64,000 nucleotides of DNA from Paenibacillus sp. FSL R7-0273 (GTDB lineage Bacteria > Bacillota > Bacilli > Paenibacillales > Paenibacillaceae): NCBI RefSeq assembly GCF_000758625.1, contig NZ_CP009283.1:5157501-5221500 (forward strand). The letters run 5' to 3'. The notes below the pieces were generated by a model, which was given only the letters and a program-made list of their open reading frames with translations, made no database searches and was not told where the DNA came from. Both the position numbers and the translations under genes were made by a program. Shown here piece by piece: positions 28,699-37,189 of the stretch (position 1 is its first letter; each line of letters begins with the position of its first letter).

Positions 28699-30690
28699 TC
28701 AGACCGTCTCTTCGCGCAGATCATGCTCCATGAACAGAATGTCCCGTTTCATTTCCTTCATGCCCTGACGAGATATTCTGCCGCTCTCGAACATGGCCTG
28801 CAGGCCGTCGCGCTCCAGCTGAATGCCGATCCGCGCCAGCTCCTGCATGGATTCGCCGTACTCTTCACGGCTGCCGGTATAGGCTTCGCCCCTTGTCAGC
28901 CGCAGCAGCATCCGTTCATATTGTAGTTTAAACGTACTGACTGCCTCAATGTCCGGTCCGCCCTCAGCGAGCAGAGCGTTCAGCTGCCCAAGCACATAAG
29001 TAACATTCCGGATGCGCAGCCGGGTGAGCTCAGCGCGTCTTTGCCGCCTGCTGAGCCGGGCCTGCTGCAGAAGGCCGACCATCTCATCCCAGTGCTTAAC
29101 CGGAAAAAGCTCCCGCTTATACCGGACATCACGGGTATGCATAAACAACAGCCTGTTCATCCGGTTCAGGTATCTGTGGCCGGTGTACGGGTCAACCTCC
29201 TTATGCTCCAGCGCCAGCAGCGTGTTCTCCCGCTCCCACTTCATTACTGACAGGCCCAGTGTACGCTGCACCTCATCCTTCCGGTCATCCTTACGCAGCA
29301 TGCGGATTCTCGAGGTATACGCGCTGATAATCTGGACCGAGGCGAGCCGGTTCTGCTCAGTGGATAATTCGTTCAATCCGGTGATCACACCCTGCAGAAT
29401 TTCGATTTTGGCCTGTGTCTCTTCTTCTTCCTGCGCGGTCTCCGTCTCCGCTCCGAGCAGCAGCGGCAGCAGATAATTGGACGCCAGCAGCGTCCATAAG
29501 ATAACGCCGGACGCCAGGAAAATGATCAAATCCCGGGACGGAAAAGCTGTACCGTCATCGAGAAAAAACGGCAGGGACAGTGTACTGGCCAACGTAATCG
29601 TTCCGCGTACACCGGACAGCGTGATGATCAGCGCAGTTCTGAATCTGCTTTTTCGCGGGCTGTGATCTGCTCCGCCTTCTCCAGGCACCTTCATCAGCAG
29701 CACCCAGATCAGCCGCAGGCCCAGCACTGCTAATGTAAGGAGCAGCGTGTACAGGATCACCCTGACATTGCCGATCTCCGGGCTGTTCCAGATCGTCTGT
29801 ATAATGTCCGGCAGCTGTGTCCCGAGCAGCAGGAAGACCAGGCCGTTCAGCACAAAGATGATGACTGACCAGGTGCTTTTGGAAACTACACGCAGCTTAG
29901 CGACCTCGGGATTCATTTTTTTATAATTGAAGGAATGGGCGATACCCGCAGCAACTACAGCCAGGATTCCGTTGACTCCCAGCTCCTCGGCCGCCAGAAA
30001 GATCAGAAAAGGAGTCAAAAGCTCAATCAGCATATGCAGGGTAACGTTCTCCATCCCCAGCCTGCGCAGCCATTTAACAACGCCATATTTCATTAGCGTA
30101 AGCAGCAGGCCCAGCACCACGCCGCCCAGTGAAATAGCGAGGAAGCTTAGCCCGGCTGATCTAAAGGAGAACATTCCCGTAGCCATCGCGGCCGCTGCAA
30201 ACTGGAACGAGACCAGGCCGGATGCATCGTTAATCAGCGATTCTCCCTCCAGAAGCTGCATCGTACGGTGGGGGATCTTTACTTTCTGCTCCAGCGCGCC
30301 TACCGCAACGGCATCCGTCGGCGCCAGGGCCGCTGCCAGTGCAAAGGAAGCCGCCAGCGGAATAACGGGCAGCAGCCAGTTCACGAAATAACCGACGATG
30401 CCGACCGTTACAAAGACAAGCCCAAGCGCCAGCAGAAGGATCGGCTTCCGCAGGCTCCAGAGCGCCTCCTTATCGGCATGACGCCCGTCATTGAACAGCA
30501 GCGGAGCAATGAACAGCAGCAGGAACAGCTCCGGATTGAGCGTTAACTCGAAATGCACCGGCAGCAGCGTGATCGCTACCCCCAGCGCAATCTGGATAAT
30601 CGGCACGGAAACCGACGGAATGAACCGGTTCACCAGATTGGACACGGCCAGCGCCGCCAGCATCAGCAGTATGTATTCAAATAATTCCAA
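28699..30690 (-). CDS. nhaK: Na+(K+)/H+ antiporter NhaK, CPA1 family, 663 aa
   Basis: Monovalent cation/proton antiporter. The N-terminal 400 residues form about 12 membrane helices with LAPTDAVAVGAL, LLEGESLINDASGLV and ISGVRGTITLA-like segments (LSGVRGTITLASTLS), all hallmarks of CPA1 antiporters. A soluble helical C-terminal domain of about 250 residues follows. Length and sequence follow Bacillus NhaK (670 aa). I prefer a TTG start at 30690 (LELFEYILLML) because GGGGGT lies about ten bases before it; an in-frame ATG at 30744 would add 18 atypical residues. Confidence 0.9.
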   Translation of the reverse strand: MELFEYILLMLAALAVSNLVNRFIPSVSVPIIQIALGVAITLLPVHFELTLNPELFLLLFIAPLLFNDGRHADKEALWSLRKPILLLALGLVFVTVGIVGYFVNWLLPVIPLAASFALAAALAPTDAVAVGALEQKVKIPHRTMQLLEGESLINDASGLVSFQFAAAAMATGMFSFRSAGLSFLAISLGGVVLGLLLTLMKYGVVKWLRRLGMENVTLHMLIELLTPFLIFLAAEELGVNGILAVVAAGIAHSFNYKKMNPEVAKLRVVSKSTWSVIIFVLNGLVFLLLGTQLPDIIQTIWNSPEIGNVRVILYTLLLTLAVLGLRLIWVLLMKVPGEGGADHSPRKSRFRTALIITLSGVRGTITLASTLSLPFFLDDGTAFPSRDLIIFLASGVILWTLLASNYLLPLLLGAETETAQEEEETQAKIEILQGVITGLNELSTEQNRLASVQIISAYTSRIRMLRKDDRKDEVQRTLGLSVMKWERENTLLALEHKEVDPYTGHRYLNRMNRLLFMHTRDVRYKRELFPVKHWDEMVGLLQQARLSRRQRRAELTRLRIRNVTYVLGQLNALLAEGGPDIEAVSTFKLQYERMLLRLTRGEAYTGSREEYGESMQELARIGIQLERDGLQAMFESGRISRQGMKEMKRDILFMEHDLREETV

Positions 30691-30995
30691 AAGCTCTCTA
30701 CCCCCATCATCTTTAGTCAGGCTTAGTGTAAACAAACAATGCAAACGGAATGTAAACAGGCCGTATATTTTTTATCGGCAGGCTGCCGTGAGATTAGGTG
30801 GTTTTTGGATTTATGGAAATTAGGTATCGACAATCCACTTAATTTCTTTAATGAAGCTCCTCAAATCCAAACAAATGACTCCTCTCCAGCGCTTGTCGTT
30901 TGACCAGCACTGAACAGGAGTCATTATAGGACGTTATGTCCGCTTGTCTTGGCAAATTTACGGCAGCCCCAGCCATGCCCAGCTCAGTACGTTTG
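30691..30995. other. gene-free stretch with hairpin terminator
   Basis: The 305 bases between the antiporter start and the small proline-rich gene hold no convincing gene. A hairpin AATGACTCCT (30874-30883) and AGGAGTCATT (30916-30925) probably ends the small gene's transcript on the minus strand. Three TGNAAAC elements at about 30728-30760 are of unknown meaning. Confidence 0.55.
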
Positions 30996-31172
30996 TTACA
31001 GCGGCTGCGTTGGCGGAACCTCAGGCGGTACCGGGGCCGGAATCTCCGGCTGCTCACGGGGAACGATCTCTGGCGGAATCTCAGCCGGCTTCGGCTCCGG
31101 TATCCGCTCTGGGTCGACCTCGGGCACAACCTTCGGGGGAAGCTCGGGCGGCAGATCCTTATTCATATTCAT
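30996..31172 (-). CDS. small proline/glutamate-rich protein, 58 aa
   Basis: Short gene with a strong ribosome binding site (AAGGAGGTGCGTTGCA before ATG at 31172). The product is almost wholly Pro, Glu, Val, Ile and Lys, made of irregular P-E/P-x-I/V-P steps such as LPPELPPKVVPEVDPERIPE. It has no cysteine, signal peptide or hydrophobic helix and should be extended and disordered. I do not recognise the family. The in-frame ATG at 31229 lacks a binding site. A terminator-like hairpin follows at 30874-30925. Confidence 0.55.
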   Translation of the reverse strand: MNMNKDLPPELPPKVVPEVDPERIPEPKPAEIPPEIVPREQPEIPAPVPPEVPPTQPL

Positions 31173-31288
31173 TGCAACGCACCTCCTTCCTTCCTGATAC
31201 CCCTTTATACCCGGCAGGGCTTTTTTCAAACGGCAGCTCAGTTGCAGGAGCAGTTCTTTTGAGTTGCCGGTTGTCTCCGGCTCTCCCG

Positions 31289-31417
31289 GATGTTAAGCTG
31301 AAACCCAGAGATGCATACAAAGGAGCCTTCACCGATCATGTGGATTACTCTGTAACGATTAACTATGCGCAAGCCCCGCCAGCATATCCTCTAATCCGAA
31401 TGGAGGAACAGATATGA
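31289..31417 (+). pseudogene. possible coding remnant upstream of the P-loop gene
   Basis: An open frame ending in TGA at 31415-31417 overlaps the next start codon as ATGA, an arrangement typical of translationally coupled genes. Its last 43 codons read like protein (DAYKGAFTDHVDYSVTINYA, then a proline-rich end). No start codon with a binding site is visible upstream, where the frame runs antisense to the proline-rich gene. It could be the 3' remnant of a deleted gene or chance. Confidence 0.25.
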
Positions 31418-32274
31418 CACCTGCACCAAAACTTATTCTAATTGAAGGCCTGCCCGGCTCCGGCAAAACTACAACCGCTGCACTGGTTCAAGAGCTGCTG
31501 GCTGGGCAAAACATCAGTGCCCGGCTGTTTCTGGAAGGAAACCTGGAGCATCCCGCGGATTACGACGGGGTTGCCTGTTTTGAGGAGCATGAATTTGCAG
31601 AGCTGCTGGACAGCTTTGATCAATACAGAGATTTCTTGAATCAACACATCATCCGCCAGGATGGCCGCTGCTTTTTGGGATACCGCAAATTGCAGCAGCA
31701 ATACGGCCCGGAATTCCCGGATGACGCCGGGCTGCTGAATGCTATTGTTCAAAAAGATATTTATGAGCTGCCGCTCGGAGACAACAGAAAGCTAATCACC
31801 GACAAGTGGAGGAAGTTCACTGCAGAGGCTGCAGCAGGATGTGAAACCTACATTTTTGACTGCTGCTTCATCCAGAATCCCGTAACGGCTGGAATGGTTA
31901 AATATGGCGCTGACAGCGAGACTGTCACTAGCTACGTAACCGGGCTCGCTGACATTATAGTGCCGCTCAATCCGCTGCTGATCTACGTTACACAGCATGA
32001 TCTTGACCATTCTTTCAGAAAGGCTGTCCAGGAACGCCCGCCAGAATGGTCACAGGGATTCTTTACGTATTATACGAACCAGGGCTACGGTGCGCGGCAC
32101 CAGTGCTCGGGCTTAGAAGGTACCATACAGGTGCTTAAAGCACGCCAAGAGCTGGAAGCTGATATTTACAGCAGCCTGACCATCGCCAAGCATAGGGCGG
32201 ATAATTCCGCTTTTGACAGTGAGGGCTACAAGCAGGTGATTGGCGGGATTCTGGAAGAGTATTTCAGTGGTTAA
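31414..32274 (+). CDS. P-loop NTPase, kinase-like, 286 aa
   Basis: The N-terminus LILIEGLPGSGKTTTAALVQ is a clear Walker A loop with a preceding beta strand, as in nucleoside and small-molecule kinases. LLIYVTQHDLDHSFRKAVQERP could form the lid region with basic residues. There are no membrane segments. ATG is preceded by GGAGGAACAGAT. I do not recognise a specific substrate. Its 3' end overlaps the convergent M14 carboxypeptidase gene by 11 bases, with no terminator between them. Confidence 0.75.
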   Translation: MTPAPKLILIEGLPGSGKTTTAALVQELLAGQNISARLFLEGNLEHPADYDGVACFEEHEFAELLDSFDQYRDFLNQHIIRQDGRCFLGYRKLQQQYGPEFPDDAGLLNAIVQKDIYELPLGDNRKLITDKWRKFTAEAAAGCETYIFDCCFIQNPVTAGMVKYGADSETVTSYVTGLADIIVPLNPLLIYVTQHDLDHSFRKAVQERPPEWSQGFFTYYTNQGYGARHQCSGLEGTIQVLKARQELEADIYSSLTIAKHRADNSAFDSEGYKQVIGGILEEYFSG

Positions 32275-33682
32275 CCGGTTCACGTACCTGAAGCTGTGAC
32301 ACCGCATATGTCAACTCTGTCAGAGCTGAGCTGATATCTGCTATAATGAGCTGCATTTCTTCGTAAGGAGGGACAAACTCCGTGCCGAACTCAAATGTAT
32401 AACTGTAAACTTTAGGCTTGGACGGATCTGTCAGATGACGGCTATAGGCATAATCCTGTGTAGTCCCGCTGGTGTAATACATTTTCGCTGACTCTTCCAC
32501 TATATAAGACTTGCCCCGCACAGCCTTTAATGCTTCATTCATCCGGTTGCCAAGCTCCCGTTCGAGCTTCTCATCCTGAGGTGAAATATATTCCCTGTAG
32601 CGTTCCCTCATCATAGGTGCTTCAGAATCAGCGCTCCCCCTATAAGCATCATACTCATGGTTCTGAAAGTTCTGGCGGGGATTTACGGTCTGGTTATCAT
32701 CATCCCCCCAGTTATACAGAATTTTCTGCCCGTAGCTGTGAATGTCTGCATAAAACCGGATTTGCGGATACGTATCCAAGAGATACTTAATATTTTGTGA
32801 TTCCGGCTCTGAGAACGGGGCGGGCCCAAGGTAAGTTAGACTTCTTGTATCAGTTGATGTACCGATCCCGCTTCCCCATAAAAAGTCAAAGTTCCGGTTG
32901 AGGTCAACGCCCATTGGTGTTCCATCAGCACCAGGCCGGCGGTTTTTCCGCCACCAGAAGCCGTTTCCGGTTACCATATCATCGGTCGAACGTTGTTCAT
33001 GATTATTCTGGCAATAGATCTTGCCGTCCGGATTAACCTCCGGGAAAATAATCAGGTCAACCGCATCGAGTGCCTGCTTGATTTGTTCATAGGCAAAGCT
33101 TTTATTGCCATACTGGACAGGAACCTTTCTGGTATAAGCTTCAACAAGCTTGTTCAGCAGGTTGAGGCAAATATCCGACCCGCCCCATTCCCGGGCGTGT
33201 ACATTTCCAGTTATAAGGATGGCCGGCTTCGCTGAAGCCCGGCGCGGACCTGCGCTGAGTATAACAGCCCGGCAAGTCCGGTTCTCCCACGTCCGGTTAG
33301 GCAGCGTAATCAGTGATACCAGCTCAGGATACTGCCGGTTTAATTGCGTCAGTGTGTTGTCGATTTCATCCACAGTCATATAACCCCGGACCTTCTCAGC
33401 AGTATAATCTCCGGCATGGCTGCCAGCAGATTCATACCGGTTACCATGGTATACCTCCTGTAGCCGCTGAGCCGGAATATCGGTAGCATCCAGTTCAATT
33501 TCCAGTGAATAACCCGCTTTCTTCAGCTGCTCTACCTGTTCTTCCGTCAGCAGGCCGGACACAGAATAATCCGCTTCCGTCAGCTGCACCGCACTGCTTC
33601 TTACTATATCCAGATCATAACCTTCCAGTTCATGCAGCTTGTCCAGTGATGCGGCATGAATTACCGTCTGTAATATTCTCAC
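32264..33682 (-). CDS. M14 family zinc carboxypeptidase without signal peptide, 472 aa
   Basis: Zinc carboxypeptidase. The first zinc ligands are H162 and E165 in HAREWGG, the third is the histidine in YADIHSYGQ, and the general base is the glutamate in TFEFG. About 100 N-terminal residues (VRILQTVIHAASLDKLHELE onward) look like the propeptide of secreted carboxypeptidases, yet no signal peptide precedes it. The GTG start at 33682 has AAGGGG upstream; an in-frame ATG at 33733 would lie inside the terminator hairpin at 33713-33752. It is the last of six leaderless genes on this strand. Confidence 0.87.
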   Translation of the reverse strand: MRILQTVIHAASLDKLHELEGYDLDIVRSSAVQLTEADYSVSGLLTEEQVEQLKKAGYSLEIELDATDIPAQRLQEVYHGNRYESAGSHAGDYTAEKVRGYMTVDEIDNTLTQLNRQYPELVSLITLPNRTWENRTCRAVILSAGPRRASAKPAILITGNVHAREWGGSDICLNLLNKLVEAYTRKVPVQYGNKSFAYEQIKQALDAVDLIIFPEVNPDGKIYCQNNHEQRSTDDMVTGNGFWWRKNRRPGADGTPMGVDLNRNFDFLWGSGIGTSTDTRSLTYLGPAPFSEPESQNIKYLLDTYPQIRFYADIHSYGQKILYNWGDDDNQTVNPRQNFQNHEYDAYRGSADSEAPMMRERYREYISPQDEKLERELGNRMNEALKAVRGKSYIVEESAKMYYTSGTTQDYAYSRHLTDPSKPKVYSYTFEFGTEFVPPYEEMQLIIADISSALTELTYAVSQLQVREPVNH

Positions 33683-33712
33683 GTTTGTATCCGCCCCTTC
33701 TGTATTTGTATT

Positions 33713-33752
33713 AAAAAGGCTGGCGAACCGCATGATTCAGGTCCGCCAGTCT
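33713..33752 (-). terminator. intrinsic terminator inside the leaderless hydrolase cluster
   Basis: On the minus strand, AGACTGGCG and CGCCAGCCT form a stem with one mismatch, followed by TTTTT. It lies just past the YukJ-like stop and before the M14 gene, so the M14 gene depends on readthrough or its own promoter. Confidence 0.7.
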
Positions 33753-33754
33753 GA

Positions 33755-34423
33755 TTATTTCGACATTTCTGCAATCTGGACAGTTTTATGGCTGCACTGG
33801 CTCACCGGGCGCTCCATATGTCCTTTGTCATCGGTGCACCAGGACTGGGACTGGAAGGCGAGGAACATGCCGAGCCACTTATTCTCATCCTCGAAATGAA
33901 TCATAATTCCGCCGTCCTGCCAGATTCCATCGTCTCTTCTAAAGGCATCCACATTCCCTTGATTCATGTGAATGTTATGCATGCCGCCTGGAAACGGCTC
34001 ACCGTAAACATAGATTTTGGCAGATTGATTATCAATAGCTCTCCGAAGATAGGCATCTACCTTCTCGTTCAAGTCGTTATCGGGTCCATTTACATCATAA
34101 GGCAGCGCGATCATCTGCTTAGGCTCGAACAAGCCGCCGCGGATATAGTCCAAGGCAATTTCATGATTAAGCGATGTCTTAATTTCAGTAAATCCGTCCT
34201 CTAAAGTCTGCAAATGGGTAATTTGTTCCGATTTGAATTTATCACCAACAAGATAGAGCAGCTCTGACGGGTTTTTTTTGGATTTTACGTTGATAGCCAA
34301 TTCGTAGGTTTTTCCCTCAGCCTCAACCTGTGCATGATAATGCGGCGTAGCATCATTACTGCGCGGCGCAGGTGTACCTTTAGTAATTTTTCCTTTTAAC
34401 ACTCCGTATGGTCTAAGTGGCAT
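33755..34423 (-). CDS. yukJ: YukJ family protein (DUF2278), 222 aa
   Basis: The start MPLRPYGVLKGKI and the later PHYHAQVEAEGKTYELAINV match the DUF2278/YukJ family. Other conserved pieces are EPFPGGMHNIHMNQGN, DDGIWQDGGIMIHF and WLGMFLAFQSQSW. No signal peptide. The family has no proven function that I know of; some members are fused to lamin-tail domains in secreted proteins, which hints at work on extracellular material. It follows the CYTH-like gene by 15 bases in the same operon, and a terminator comes right after it. Confidence 0.85.
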   Translation of the reverse strand: MPLRPYGVLKGKITKGTPAPRSNDATPHYHAQVEAEGKTYELAINVKSKKNPSELLYLVGDKFKSEQITHLQTLEDGFTEIKTSLNHEIALDYIRGGLFEPKQMIALPYDVNGPDNDLNEKVDAYLRRAIDNQSAKIYVYGEPFPGGMHNIHMNQGNVDAFRRDDGIWQDGGIMIHFEDENKWLGMFLAFQSQSWCTDDKGHMERPVSQCSHKTVQIAEMSK

Positions 34424-34438
34424 TATTATAGTCTCCTT

Positions 34439-35170
34439 TTAATGTACAGTTTGTGGTGCATGTGACTGCTTTAATTTCTCCAGTGCCCATTTGGTTTTAG
34501 ACATATCCTTCTCCAGCAGCAGGTTTGATTCTTGGAAGAGCGCAATGAACTGCCGATGCTTATCAGCTGCTCCGGCTTCAGTAGCGTTCTTCATTTTCAT
34601 CGTCACCTCAGCCATACTCTCCTCACCAATTGTCCAGACCTCCAGACTCACTTTGTCCTGATTCCACTCACTTTTATATTTCGCAGATTGAACCGCTCCC
34701 ATCACCCTGGCTTGTTCTGCAGACTTGAAAGCACCGCTGTCTTTAAAAGGCTGCGGAGCCTTGTCCAGCATCAGCTGCTTCCATTGTTCCTGAGCTTGTC
34801 CCTCCAGCTCCAGATTGAAGTCACGGGACAGGGACAACGCTTGTTTCTTATAGCCCCATTCGACTTCGTACTCGTAATCGGCAGGGGTAAATCCTTCTTT
34901 ACCCGCTTGGCTGATTGCACTATCAAGGCTACTGTAATCTCTAAACCGCCGCTTATAGGTAAGCTCCCGTTTACCATCCTTTAACCGGCTGCGGACAATC
35001 CAGCCTACTTCATAAAAACGAAGCTCAGGCGTATCAAGCAGGTGAATCTGCATATTATCTTTGAGTAAAAAGGACAGTCCCGCTACTTGATCAATGGGCT
35101 TACGGTCCTCTCTCAGCATCAGCTTATGATCCAGGAACAGCTTGAATTCATAAGACATGTTATCGCCCAT
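34439..35170 (-). CDS. CYTH-like domain protein, 243 aa
   Basis: I read this as a divergent CYTH (triphosphate tunnel) protein. It has an N-terminal SYEFKLFLD strand like the ExExK motif, then LLDTPELRFYEVGWIVRSRL and ELTYKRRF, which mirror the strand pattern of CYTH enzymes, and EYEVEWGYKKQ. Only one glutamate of the usual ExExK pair is clear, so catalysis on triphosphates is unsure. The ATG at 35170 has AAGGAGGATCCC upstream; a TTG at 35191 is less likely. It sits between the subtilisin and YukJ genes with minimal gaps. Confidence 0.55.
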   Translation of the reverse strand: MGDNMSYEFKLFLDHKLMLREDRKPIDQVAGLSFLLKDNMQIHLLDTPELRFYEVGWIVRSRLKDGKRELTYKRRFRDYSSLDSAISQAGKEGFTPADYEYEVEWGYKKQALSLSRDFNLELEGQAQEQWKQLMLDKAPQPFKDSGAFKSAEQARVMGAVQSAKYKSEWNQDKVSLEVWTIGEESMAEVTMKMKNATEAGAADKHRQFIALFQESNLLLEKDMSKTKWALEKLKQSHAPQTVH

Positions 35171-35193
35171 GGGATCCTCCTTGTCTGACAAAA

Positions 35194-36201
35194 TTATGAA
35201 TACTGGCTCAAGTCCGGTTTATTAGTTTTCCAATACTCAGCCAACAGCTCCGGCGCGGTTAAGTACAGCAACCCGTTGCCTTCGGCTGTTTTTGGACCTC
35301 CCAACGGGATCGTGCATTTTACAATCTGCGCGTACAGCTCATCCTCGGTTAACGGCCGGTTGAACTGCTCCTTGCTTTGATAAAAGCTAAGGACCAGCGC
35401 CAGCGCTCCGGCTACATGCGGAGAAGACATTGAGGTTCCCGAAATGACTTTATACGGCTCGCTCCGGTCAGGAATCAGATCGAGCGGATAACAGGACAGT
35501 ACATTGACACCGGGTGCTGTCAGGTCTACCTCTTCATTTTCCGTCAGAAAAATGGCTTTGTTTCCGCTAAAATCAACCGCCCCTACAGAGGTGCACTCAT
35601 TGTACGCAGCGGGAAAACGCTTTGCCTTATTACCGGTGTTACCTGCCGCACAGACCACAATGATCCCTTTATCTACTGCCCGTTTAATGGCTTCATGCAT
35701 ATCCTCATGCTCTGCTCCTGCGGAGAGAGACATATTGATAATATGAACCTTCTGGACAATAGCATAGTTAATCGCTTCTGTAATCCATTCGGGGCGGCCG
35801 CTCCCTTCACGGTTCAGCACCTTCAGGATCAGCAGGCTTGCTTCCGGTGCCACTCCAACCACACCTTTATCATTCTTGGTCGCGGCAATCGTTCCGGCTA
35901 CATGGGTCCCGTGTCCGTTGTAATCTTTGAAGCTATCCTTGCTGCCTTCGTCATCATCCGTGAAATTCCGTCCCCCGATAATCCGGTCCTTCAGATCGGG
36001 GTGATCTTTATCGCAGCCGGTATCAAGGACCGCAATTTTAACCCCTCTGCCGTAGCTGCCCTTTTCCCAGAATGCCGGTGCCTGGATCATCTGTATTCCT
36101 TTAGGAATTTCTTTAATATGACGGCTTACATCTGCGGCTTCAAAAGGCTGAAGCTCTACAGCATCGCTGATAAGCGTACTTGTTGAGGCCAATGCGATCA
36201 T
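35194..36201 (-). CDS. ispA: intracellular subtilisin-like serine protease, 335 aa
   Basis: S8 protease of the intracellular ISP type. The triad is D60 (AVLDTGCD), H97 (NGHGTHVAGT) and S257 (SGTSMSSPHVAG), with the oxyanion asparagine N188. It has no signal peptide and no long propeptide. ISPs carry a short inhibitory N-terminal LIPY/F motif; here LQPF (17-20) takes that place, followed by the conserved IPKGIQMIQAPAFWEKG. This suggests self-inhibition until N-terminal cleavage. The ATG at 36201 directly abuts GGGAG, so a TTG at 36192 may be the true start. The frame continues two bases upstream of the CYTH-like region. Confidence 0.9.
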   Translation of the reverse strand: MIALASTSTLISDAVELQPFEAADVSRHIKEIPKGIQMIQAPAFWEKGSYGRGVKIAVLDTGCDKDHPDLKDRIIGGRNFTDDDEGSKDSFKDYNGHGTHVAGTIAATKNDKGVVGVAPEASLLILKVLNREGSGRPEWITEAINYAIVQKVHIINMSLSAGAEHEDMHEAIKRAVDKGIIVVCAAGNTGNKAKRFPAAYNECTSVGAVDFSGNKAIFLTENEEVDLTAPGVNVLSCYPLDLIPDRSEPYKVISGTSMSSPHVAGALALVLSFYQSKEQFNRPLTEDELYAQIVKCTIPLGGPKTAEGNGLLYLTAPELLAEYWKTNKPDLSQYS

Positions 36202-36230
36202 CTCCCGTTGTGTGTATTCGAAGGATGCTA

Positions 36231-37118
36231 TTACTGAGACGGCTTAAACATACTGAAGTCAATCCGGTCAGCCAGCTCCGGCAGATCAATAAACGGATTC
36301 CGGTTCCCCTGAATTTTATAAATTTCCTGATTTCTGTGCTTCTCATACTTCAGGTTTGGCGGGAAGTCCTTGTGCCATTTCAGTAGGACATTAACGTCCA
36401 GTTTTTTAATATGCTTAGCTTCAATCGCCTTCGGATAACGGAGAATGAAATATAGCATTGCTCTTGCCACTATACCCTTGCCATATTCAGGTTCGAATTG
36501 TCCATCTGTTGCTCCGTCACCGCCTATACCTTTACCGCATTCCGACCGTTCAGTATCTGTTCTGAACTCTTCCGGATTATAGTCGGCGAAATCAACATAA
36601 CGCTTGTTTCCTCTAAAAAAGTTGCATCCTTTTTCACAGTAAAACAAGTGATGTAAATCCCCGCGCATCGGCTTAGCTTCGTCAAACCAGGATTGAGGCA
36701 CTACATGCTCCACATTTAAAATATGTCCGGTTGGACTTGTCTCGTCTGCCACAGCCACCATAGACGCATCTTCCTCAATAACCTTATGCGGCTCTGCCTC
36801 TTTGCCGGAATATATGCTTCTCAAATACCCGTCATCATGCAGATCAACCAAGGTTTTTAAATACTCGTCACTTTGACTGTAAGGGACCTTCACGTCATGA
36901 GTCTTCGTGAGCAGGTCGGTCAAGGCATTGAACAGCGCTTTTCCATCCTGCTCATTCCGGTTGAGCTGTGCATAATACTGCTCCACATCCGCTTTATCCT
37001 TGGCCTTGTCGAAATACTCGGCTTCGTTGCTGCGGAACCGCTCCAGGTTGACCTCCAGTGTCTGCAGCTTACTTGCGGTGCTTGCAACCATATCATCAGG
37101 ACGGATTGTTGTACCCAT
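36231..37118 (-). CDS. endonuclease I family nuclease (His-Me finger) without signal peptide, 295 aa
   Basis: DNA/RNA endonuclease of the EndA/NucM/Bsn family. The His-Me finger is in LNVEHVVPQSW (E137, H138), then DLHHL (154-158), CNFFRGNKRY, and a late NQEIYKIQGNRNPFID that is characteristic of the family. Known relatives are exported, but this one starts MGTTIRPDDMVAST with no hydrophobic segment. Such an enzyme would be dangerous in the cytoplasm, so inhibition, compartmentation or release by lysis is expected. ATG is preceded by AAGGAGATGTAATA. It lies between the metzincin and subtilisin genes in one operon. Confidence 0.88.
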   Translation of the reverse strand: MGTTIRPDDMVASTASKLQTLEVNLERFRSNEAEYFDKAKDKADVEQYYAQLNRNEQDGKALFNALTDLLTKTHDVKVPYSQSDEYLKTLVDLHDDGYLRSIYSGKEAEPHKVIEEDASMVAVADETSPTGHILNVEHVVPQSWFDEAKPMRGDLHHLFYCEKGCNFFRGNKRYVDFADYNPEEFRTDTERSECGKGIGGDGATDGQFEPEYGKGIVARAMLYFILRYPKAIEAKHIKKLDVNVLLKWHKDFPPNLKYEKHRNQEIYKIQGNRNPFIDLPELADRIDFSMFKPSQ

Positions 37119-37189
37119 TATTACATCTCCTTATATAGTAATTGATGCCGTCGGCACGTTAATAGTCTGTTACACCGCTGTGTCTGAAC

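Noticed and set aside
33755..34423. Type VII secretion locus, since yukJ lies near the yuk/ESX genes in Bacillus
   Set aside because: No EssC-like ATPase, WXG100 or other ESX component is in the window.
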